A program made the position numbers and the translations under genes. A DNA stretch of 64,000 nucleotides from JAKFYM01 sp964612065 (lineage in GTDB: Bacteria; Bdellovibrionota; UBA1018; CAIPTA01): assembly GCA_964612065.1 (NCBI GenBank), contig CAZTCD010000006.1, forward strand, positions 20,844 to 84,843, read 5' to 3'. Numbering within the stretch: the first letter of the stretch is position 1; each line of letters starts with the position of its first letter. Shown in pieces: positions 58,428 to 64,000 of this stretch. The notes under the pieces were generated by a model, which saw only the letters and a program-made list of their open reading frames with translations, had not been told where the DNA came from and made no database searches.

Positions 58428-58563
58428 GAGATTCTCCTATCAGAAGGTTGGCGGCCAGGGGGTTGGGGTCTGGCCTCGAACCCAACCTACTGCGGAGCAT
58501 GCCCGGTGAGGATCCTTAGAATGGCTGAAGCGGGTGTTAAGGACGGCTTGGCATCTAGTGCAG

Positions 58564-58929
58564 CTAGTGCAGTTTCACTAAACCACTTTTATCGCCCTTC
58601 ACCCAGGTGAGGCTCAGGAGCACCGGCTGTTTGGTGGCGGGATCACACTTCATGATTCCGCTGAGATAGATCGGTTCGCTCGGATGCTTCACTTCCACCA
58701 GCACAAATTTGTTCTTCTTTTCCTTATAAGGAAAAGCCTTTGCCTGGGCGCCTTTCTTCGACAGCTCCTCGCTGAAATTCGGAATGCCCGCGGCGCCGCT
58801 TTTGCTGGCAGCGGATTCCACCAGGAACTTCGGCCCCAGTTTCTGCCAGGCCTTTTTGTTTTTGGGGCAGGCTGCCTGAGCGCCCGGGGCGAGGAAGAGG
58901 GCCAGGAAGGCCAGGATTAGGTAGTGCAT
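58564..58929 (-). CDS. Small secreted protein of unknown function
   Basis: This has 121 residues with a signal peptide ending AQA, then ACPKNKKAWQK. Basic mature domain with two Cys. Its start is 28 bases from the first BlaI-type operator and divergent from the repressor gene, so it may belong to the same regulon. Confidence 0.68.
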   Translation of the reverse strand: MHYLILAFLALFLAPGAQAACPKNKKAWQKLGPKFLVESAASKSGAAGIPNFSEELSKKGAQAKAFPYKEKKNKFVLVEVKHPSEPIYLSGIMKCDPATKQPVLLSLTWVKGDKSGLVKLH

Positions 58930-58956
58930 GCCTTCATCTTATCCCTGATTTCTTGT

Positions 58957-58972
58957 AACTAAAGTTTTAGTT
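58957..58972. promoter_or_regulatory. BlaI-type operator 1
   Basis: AACTAAA, GT, TTTAGTT: a perfect 7-bp dyad. The same layout recurs at 58979 with centres 22 bp apart, two helical turns. Sits between divergent genes ahead of the repressor. Confidence 0.8.
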
Positions 58973-58978
58973 GTAATG

Positions 58979-58994
58979 AACTAAGGTCTTAGTT
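58979..58994. promoter_or_regulatory. BlaI-type operator 2
   Basis: AACTAAG, GT, CTTAGTT: a perfect 7-bp dyad differing from operator 1 only at one symmetrical position. Spacing suggests cooperative repressor dimers on one DNA face. Confidence 0.8.
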
Positions 58995-59021
58995 ACTGTG
59001 GTGAGGAAGGAGAACGCGGAC

Positions 59022-59417
59022 ATGTGCCCAGCCCGAGGAAAAGAGAAAGAAGAAAAGATGCTCACGGAAGCAGAGTTGGAGTTGATGGCGGTGCTCTGGA
59101 AGATAGGCGAGGGTTCCGTGGCCGACGTGCTTCCGCACCTGGAAAAGAAGGCCGCTTACACCACCGTTTCCACCATCCTCCGGATTCTGGAGCAGAAGCA
59201 GGTGCTGCGATCTCGCAAGGAGGGGCGCGGCCATATCTATATTCCGGTGCTCCAGAGACCCGACTATGAGGCAAGAGCCGTGCACCATGTGGTGGAAAGA
59301 GTGTTTGAAGGGGCGCCCGTGGCGCTGGCGAGGCAGCTTATACAGCACGAAAAGCTGAGCGAAGCCGATCTTGAGGAGCTACGGGCTCTGCTCAAAGAAA
59401 GGGAGAGCAAAGCATGA
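59022..59417 (+). CDS. BlaI/MecI-family repressor
   Basis: This has 131 residues from the ATG at 59022, ten bases after AAGGAG; GTG 58998 and ATG 59058 are alternatives. Winged helix LTEAELELMAVLWKIGEGSVADVLPHLEKKAAYTTVSTILRILEQKQVL is followed by a dimerisation helix. In the classical system a membrane M56 sensor triggers cleavage of this repressor. Its stop overlaps the M56 gene (ATGA). Confidence 0.92.
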   Translation: MCPARGKEKEEKMLTEAELELMAVLWKIGEGSVADVLPHLEKKAAYTTVSTILRILEQKQVLRSRKEGRGHIYIPVLQRPDYEARAVHHVVERVFEGAPVALARQLIQHEKLSEADLEELRALLKERESKA

Positions 59418-61000
59418 CCTCCTTTCTGGCTTTGTTCCTCCAGCTTCAGCTGTTCGTGGCGGCAGGGGCGCTTTTTGCCTGGCTGCTACGGAGGTTTGTG
59501 CGCTGGATGCGCCATCCGATCCAAGCCAGGGCCGAGCTTCGCATTCACTACCTGCTCTTTCTTTTGGTGATACTGAGCCCTCTGGGATCATTCGCGAATT
59601 TTTCGTCTCCCTGGAAGCCGGTTGTTAGGGTGATGGCGGAATCCAGGCCCGCCTTTCCCGCGGGGCCGGAAGCGTTGCCTGCAGCAGTGGTTCTCCTAGG
59701 TAAAGAATCGAGGCTGGCACCTTCCGTGCCGCTTCCTGTTTTGGGTGCCCTGACATGGCTCGCTCTTCTGAGCGCGCTGGCCTTCGTGCTGCTTGATTAT
59801 CTCCGCCTCCGAAAAATGCTGAACCGCTGCTGGCCTATTCGAAAGATCGGCAAGGTGCAGGTGCTTGCTTTCCCGGGAGACGGCTCGCCCTTTTCCGTGC
59901 GCACTCTTCGTGCCTGCTATGTGGTTCTGCCGGAAACATTGCTGGGCCTCGCGGAGGCCAGGCTTGCGATCGCTCATGAAATTCAGCACCACCGGCAAGG
60001 GGACACTCTTTGGTGCCATGCCTTCAGCGTTCTTCGGATTTTCAGTTTTTACCATCCGCTCCTTCGCTTGTGGGGCGCTGTGGTTTCGGAGGGCCAGGAG
60101 CTGGCCTGCGATGAAGCTTTGGTCTCGAGCCAAAAAAAGGGGAAGGGGCGCAAGGAATATGCTGAGTGCCTCATCCTCGCCGCGGAAACGGCCGTGAAGG
60201 GAAGAGCGGGGCGCGCAAACGCGGCAGCGCCCGCGTTCTTTTCTGATCGGCGCATGCTCATGAGGAGAATCGAAAATATGTACCGTGCAAAAACAAAGAA
60301 CAGATACGCCGCCTTGCTTTTGGGAACTCTGATCACGGGAGGGATGGCCGCGAGCGCTTTGGCTGTTTCGCAGCCGTTGCTGGTGGATTCCCGGATTAGC
60401 CGGGGCGAGGCGGAGAGAATGGCTGAGAATGCCAGGCGGGAAAGTGAGTTCCCGATCGCCGTGAACGACGATGTGCTGCATTATCTCAACCATTTTCTCG
60501 GAAGCGTGAAAGGCCGGGAATACCTGCGGGCGTCTCTGGCGCGCATGGAAGCACTGCGCCCACGGTTAGCGGCTAAGCTGGCTGCCTATGGTGCACCGCC
60601 TGAGCTTCTGGCGGTGGGCTTGATCGAGAGTGGATTCCGTAACTTGCCGTCGTCGGAAAACAAGGTATCCGGAGCCGCCGGCATCTGGCAATTCATTGCA
60701 TCAACCGCTCGCGTGTTTGGCTTGCGAGTGAATGATGCAGTGGATGAGCGCCTGGATATCGACAAAGAAACTGATGCGGCGTTTCGGTACCTCACGGCAA
60801 ACAAACTACGTTTTAACGATTGGCTGCTCGGTGTGATGGCGTACAATATGGGGGAACGCGCCCTGGACGCCGCCATCCGCAAAGCGGGCACGCGGGATCC
60901 CTGGGAACTGGTGAAGCGCGGTTATGAGAATGATAGCGACTATCTGCCGAAATTCATGGCGGCGGTGCTGATTCTCAAAAACCCGCAGGCGTTGAAGTAG
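59414..61000 (+). CDS. BlaR1-like M56 membrane metalloprotease fused to a lytic transglycosylase domain
   Basis: This has 528 residues. The N-terminal part has three or four membrane helices with the M56 zinc site H188-E189-x2-H192 (HEIQHH) and ELACDEAL as third ligand region. A further helix near 300-320 leads to a periplasmic domain, residues about 345-528, that is a Slt/MltD-type transglycosylase: catalytic Glu405 in IESGFRN, GAAGIWQFI, GLRVNDAVDERLD, AYNMGE. In BlaR1 this position holds a penicillin-binding sensor. Here the sensor probably binds or cuts peptidoglycan. Coupled to the BlaI gene by ATGA. Confidence 0.9.
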   Translation: MTSFLALFLQLQLFVAAGALFAWLLRRFVRWMRHPIQARAELRIHYLLFLLVILSPLGSFANFSSPWKPVVRVMAESRPAFPAGPEALPAAVVLLGKESRLAPSVPLPVLGALTWLALLSALAFVLLDYLRLRKMLNRCWPIRKIGKVQVLAFPGDGSPFSVRTLRACYVVLPETLLGLAEARLAIAHEIQHHRQGDTLWCHAFSVLRIFSFYHPLLRLWGAVVSEGQELACDEALVSSQKKGKGRKEYAECLILAAETAVKGRAGRANAAAPAFFSDRRMLMRRIENMYRAKTKNRYAALLLGTLITGGMAASALAVSQPLLVDSRISRGEAERMAENARRESEFPIAVNDDVLHYLNHFLGSVKGREYLRASLARMEALRPRLAAKLAAYGAPPELLAVGLIESGFRNLPSSENKVSGAAGIWQFIASTARVFGLRVNDAVDERLDIDKETDAAFRYLTANKLRFNDWLLGVMAYNMGERALDAAIRKAGTRDPWELVKRGYENDSDYLPKFMAAVLILKNPQALK

Positions 61001-61011
61001 GAAAGCTCGAG

Positions 61012-61042
61012 AAGCGGGGGAGATGGCTTTCCCCCGCTTTGC
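61012..61042 (+). terminator. Hairpin terminator after the M56 gene
   Basis: AAGCGGGGG (61012-61020) and CCCCCGCTT (61031-61039) form a perfect 9-bp stem with a 10-base loop. Only a short T run follows. Confidence 0.65.
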
Positions 61043-61477
61043 TACCGGATCGGGCGCAGCCAGAACGTGCAGTTGGTGAGCAGAGTCATGAAGACCAGAA
61101 AAGAAAAAAGCTTCGGGCTGATTCGATGCAAAGACAAGGGAGCCAAGGGAAGCCCCCGGGCCAGCATCACGGTTCAAACCTTTCAGAGCGCGAAAGTGTT
61201 TGAGCGGGAGCAGCTGAAGGGGCTGGTGTGTGGCGCATCGGTTCTTCGGGTTTATTCGAAACAAAATTCATTTAAGTGCAGAAGGCGATCCCGCAGGCCT
61301 GAAGGCAATGTGCCCTCGCATTTTTTGGTTCCCGCCGTGCGTGGCGCCCGAAGGGGCGGCAAGTGTCGACGGCCGGCGAAGCTGATGAATGGCATGCGGC
61401 TGGATCAGGCCACTTTGGTGAGGGCCGGCGAAGTGGGGCCGAGAAGAAAAGATCAGGGCAAGATGTAGCGGCGCTGG
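61043..61477. other. Gap without a convincing gene
   Basis: A basic plus-strand frame at 61067-61468 ends just before a terminator but has no signal, domain or good ribosome site. It could be degraded coding sequence. No RNA gene is recognised. Confidence 0.4.
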
Positions 61478-61478
61478 A

Positions 61479-61516
61479 AAAAAGAAAACCCGCTTTGGAA
61501 GCGGGTTTTCTTTTTT
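61479..61516. terminator. Strong bidirectional terminator
   Basis: AAGAAAACCCGCTT and AAGCGGGTTTTCTT pair around a TGG loop, with A runs before and T runs after. It ends the barrel-protein gene on the minus strand. Confidence 0.92.
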
Positions 61517-61529
61517 GATCTGGTGGCTC

Positions 61530-62294
61530 TCAGCGCCTTCTTTTCTTTTTGGGAACGGGCTTCTTTTTGGCTGGAGCCGCCTTGCGGGAAGGCTGCGTGG
61601 TTTTCGATCTTGCGGGAGGCGCCTGCAAGGCCGGAGCCGCGGGCGCTGGAGGAGGAGGCACGGGCGAGGCCACCGGAGTGGGAGCTGGTGCCGTGGGCAT
61701 GGGAGCCGGGCTGCCGAAGTAATAAGTGATCGAAACGGAGGGCGCGAGCACGTGAGCGGGTACTTCGTCGTCGATGGTTCCCGTGGGTTTCTTGTTCTGG
61801 AAGATGGTGTAGTGATTGAAATAGAAACCGAGATCGAGCCTTTCGTTCATTTCGAATTCGATGCCGGCCTGTATCTTGAAAATCGGGGTTTCCCAATCGC
61901 CCGTGCGATAAAAATTCTGGGATGACTGGTAGCCTACGCCGAAGGAATAAAAGGGGTGGAAGGAGCCCCAGGGATTTTGCCGAGAGAAGAAGCTCACCAC
62001 GGCAGCATGGGTTTTGAGGTCCATTTTGGAAAGCTGGAAGTAGTTGTAGGAAAGCTCGAACCCGATCTCCGGAGTTCCGGGCACGTAGCGAACCCAAGCG
62101 GATCCGGTGGGGCCTGCTCCTACTCGATATTCGAATTCGTGCTGGGCCCAGGGAGCGGCAAAGGCGCCACCGAGGGATCCACCCACGCCCCATTGCCCGC
62201 GATGATCCATGGCGTTGCCAGGGGTGCTAGCGAGCAGAAGAAGGGAACCTACCAAGATCAAGGAGCGCAAAGAGCGCGGCCAAATCGTCTTCAT
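61530..62294 (-). CDS. Outer-membrane barrel protein with Pro/Ala/Lys tail
   Basis: This has 254 residues from the Met at 62294, six bases after GGAGG; the longer frame is rejected. A signal peptide (LLLLASTPGNA) is followed by eight or so amphipathic strands (GVGGSLGGAF, FEYRVGAG, SVSITYYFG). The tail of about 75 residues is Pro/Ala-rich and ends KKKPVPKKKRRR, suggesting a spacer and peptidoglycan- or polyanion-binding end. Function unknown. Confidence 0.75.
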   Translation of the reverse strand: MKTIWPRSLRSLILVGSLLLLASTPGNAMDHRGQWGVGGSLGGAFAAPWAQHEFEYRVGAGPTGSAWVRYVPGTPEIGFELSYNYFQLSKMDLKTHAAVVSFFSRQNPWGSFHPFYSFGVGYQSSQNFYRTGDWETPIFKIQAGIEFEMNERLDLGFYFNHYTIFQNKKPTGTIDDEVPAHVLAPSVSITYYFGSPAPMPTAPAPTPVASPVPPPPAPAAPALQAPPARSKTTQPSRKAAPAKKKPVPKKKRRR

Positions 62295-62422
62295 CCAACC
62301 TCCAGAGGTAAGTCGATTGTGTAGCACGCGGCCTCTGAACTCAAAACCTTTTGTCAGGATCCGCCAACAATAGACGCATGGCGCAAATCGCCGCCTAACA
62401 TTTCCAAACAATGGTGTTCGCC

Positions 62423-63337
62423 TCAGGCGTAATTCGAGTGCAAGGCAATGTAAGCGCCTCCCAGCACTCCCGATTTATTCCCCAGCTTGGAGCTTCTCAG
62501 CACGGGAAGCAGGGGAAGCGTGAGCAAGCGCCGACGGAGAAGTTCTTCCAGTTTCTCGCGGGTCTGAGGCAGGAAAGCTTCGTGTCCTTTGGCGAAGGAG
62601 CCCGTGAAGATCATGGTCTTTGGGTAGTAAAGAACGATGAGGTTATGCAGATATTCGGAAAGCAGGGTGGAGTATTCCTCGAATAAGGAGCCGGCCTGCG
62701 GATCTCCTTGCAACGCCTTTGCGGCCCACTCGGTGCCTTTGAGCTTGATGCCGAATTTCTTTTCGGCTCTCTCATCAAATTTTTTTCCGGAAAGGTAAGC
62801 TTCCGCGCAGCCATAGTTTCCGCATCCGCAAAGGGCGGTTGGGTCTCCCGCTCTCAGCAGCAGGTGCCCGCCTTCGGGATGAAGCTCCCGGCCGCCTCGC
62901 ACGAGGCGGCCATCGCAGATCACGCCCATGCCCAGGCCGGTTCCGAGCGTGAGCACGATGCAGTTGTCGCCCGCGCGGCCCTTCCAGCGCTCAGCAAGCA
63001 CGGTGGCGGCGGCATCGTTTTCCAGTTGAACGGGAAGTTTCAGGGATTTGGAAAGATCCCGGGAGAGGTGGATTTTCTGGGCGCCTTTCCAGCCGAAATT
63101 CGTGGGATCAAGAAGCATTCCGGAGGGGGCGTGCAAAGGGCCGGCCGAGCCAATGCCTACCGCCTTCACCTTCTTCACGCTCAGCTCTTTCACCACTTCC
63201 ACGAGCTGTTTGCGCAGGCCGGGCCATCCGTCGTGCAAGCGGCTCGGAACCTTGAGTTCCTTGAGCACTTTGCCGTCTTTTCGCACCAGCCCGGCGGCGA
63301 TTTTCGTGCCTCCGAGATCGATTCCGATTACGTACAT
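62423..63337 (-). CDS. ROK-family sugar kinase
   Basis: This has 304 residues from the Met at 63337. IGIDLGGTKIAAGLV is the ATP site, NDAAATVLAERW holds the catalytic Asp, GTGLGMGV follows, and CGCGNYGCAEAY is the zinc cluster diagnostic of ROK. It probably phosphorylates glucose or an N-acetylated sugar. The gene stands alone, so substrate stays open. Confidence 0.92.
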   Translation of the reverse strand: MYVIGIDLGGTKIAAGLVRKDGKVLKELKVPSRLHDGWPGLRKQLVEVVKELSVKKVKAVGIGSAGPLHAPSGMLLDPTNFGWKGAQKIHLSRDLSKSLKLPVQLENDAAATVLAERWKGRAGDNCIVLTLGTGLGMGVICDGRLVRGGRELHPEGGHLLLRAGDPTALCGCGNYGCAEAYLSGKKFDERAEKKFGIKLKGTEWAAKALQGDPQAGSLFEEYSTLLSEYLHNLIVLYYPKTMIFTGSFAKGHEAFLPQTREKLEELLRRRLLTLPLLPVLRSSKLGNKSGVLGGAYIALHSNYA

Positions 63338-63418
63338 TCTATTCCCACTTGAGATTGCTCTTTCCTTGGCAAGATAGCGCGAGCCAAAAAAAGGCGCAAA
63401 GGGGTATGATGGAATGCG

Positions 63419-64000
63419 ATGAACTCTTTGCGGTTTTTTCATCTTGTCTGTGCTTTTCTGGCTGCGTACTGCGCGGCCGCGTTATGGCGCGACCATAACA
63501 ATACCCTGCAGCTGTACCCTGAGTGGAAGAGCGCAAAAGCAGAGCTCGCTCTAGGAGTGAACGGAGCTCAGGCCTTCTCCTTCACTCCCATTTCTCTCCT
63601 CGGGCGAGCGCTGAATCTCGGGGCCTGGCATGGACAACAGGAGCTCAGGCTGGAAAAAACGTGGAGTGAATTTCCTGAACTGAGGGCCAGGATCCGGGCG
63701 GAGGGCCTTTCCGAATGGAGCCTGATCGCTCGCTCTGTTTCGGGAAAGCCCGATTTTGCTGTACGCCTTTCCAATCAGGAGGGGCGCCCCTCCGCATGGC
63801 TCAAGCTGGGAAGGGACAGGGAAATTCTCTCCCGCTCTCCGATCGGGCCGGGTTTTGGAGGCGGCGGCTGGCGGCTGGTGAAGCTTCGAAAAGAAGGATC
63901 CGAGCTTACGGTGTGGCTTGATGGAAATCGGATTGGCGCGCGCACGTGGCCGGAGGGTTCCTGGAGGATCTCTCTTCGCGGGCAATCGGAAGAGGGGCGC
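63419..64000 (+). CDS. Membrane-anchored protein, N-terminal part (runs off the window)
   Basis: ATG 63419 opens a frame with no stop to the right edge (194 codons). An N-terminal signal or anchor (LRFFHLVCAFLAAYCAAALW) is followed by beta-rich sequence with many Trp and Arg (WSLIARSVSGKPDF, WLKLGRD, GGGWRLVKL, LTVWLDGNRIGARTW), similar in texture to concanavalin/LamG-like domains. It is divergent from the ROK gene. The rest is needed for identification. Confidence 0.7.
   Translation, partial: MNSLRFFHLVCAFLAAYCAAALWRDHNNTLQLYPEWKSAKAELALGVNGAQAFSFTPISLLGRALNLGAWHGQQELRLEKTWSEFPELRARIRAEGLSEWSLIARSVSGKPDFAVRLSNQEGRPSAWLKLGRDREILSRSPIGPGFGGGGWRLVKLRKEGSELTVWLDGNRIGARTWPEGSWRISLRGQSEEGR

Noticed and set aside
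61067..61468. Basic 133-codon plus-strand frame before the terminator
   Set aside because: Composition is Arg/Lys-heavy without any motif. Listed only as a gap note.

Overview
The window is about 58 percent GC, gene-dense, and reads as a Gram-negative bacterium. A TIGR02147-type regulator, many short Sec-secreted proteins of unknown function, DUF481 and other outer-membrane barrels, and PilZ and DUF2891 proteins point to the Bdellovibrionota/Oligoflexia or a neighbouring former-deltaproteobacterial lineage. That placement is inference from gene content. Only two RNA genes are visible: tRNA-fMet (minus strand, about 49.6 kb) and tRNA-Pro(TGG) (plus strand, about 53.5 kb).

Layout. 1-4.3 kb: the end of a secreted metalloprotease, a complete insertion sequence that landed exactly in the stop codon of lgt, and two minus-strand secreted-protein genes. 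4.3-10.4 kb: a uracil-DNA glycosylase facing a five-gene pyrimidine catabolism operon of the URC type (aldehyde dehydrogenase, URC1, URC4/DUF1688, uracil phosphoribosyltransferase, uridine kinase), with an operator-like palindrome between them. 10.4-18 kb: a PilZ protein, a lipoprotein phosphodiesterase, a glycerate-kinase-like enzyme, mscL-DUF481 and an ABC-F ATPase. 18-21.6 kb: a glycosyltransferase, a shortened methyltransferase, and the overlapping selU-selD pair for tRNA selenation. 21.9-32.3 kb: cbpA-cbpM, a histidine kinase, a secreted deiminase, DUF2891, a SET-domain protein, an antiporter and the TIGR02147 regulator. 27.5 kb carries a secreted paralogue of the gene at 3-4 kb. 32.4-42.9 kb: a hybrid kinase, a degenerate subtilase-like protein, an alcohol dehydrogenase, a Tat-type DUF1513 lipoprotein, a probable decayed lipoprotein gene and a B12/radical SAM enzyme.

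43.0-49.6 kb is accessory DNA: an AbiEi-Fic fusion flanked by near-identical direct repeats and preceded by tandem mini-ORF repeats, a tyrosine recombinase with excisionase, a BrnT/BrnA toxin-antitoxin pair, and a ClpP-fold secreted protein. It ends against the 3' end of tRNA-fMet, and a 10-bp copy of the tRNA end lies beside the integrase. This fits an integrated island.

49.8-64 kb: a repair/RNA operon (PolX with a decayed polymerase site, nth, rph), a GT8 glycosyltransferase, a secreted six-repeat Cys/Trp protein, a BlaI-type repressor with twin operators controlling an M56 protease fused to a lytic transglycosylase, a barrel protein, a ROK kinase, and the start of a membrane-anchored protein that runs off the right edge.

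The strongest leads for new biology are the BlaI/M56-transglycosylase unit, the URC-UDG locus with its palindrome, the Fic module with mini-ORF leader repeats, the paired secreted paralogues, and the Cys/Trp repeat protein.
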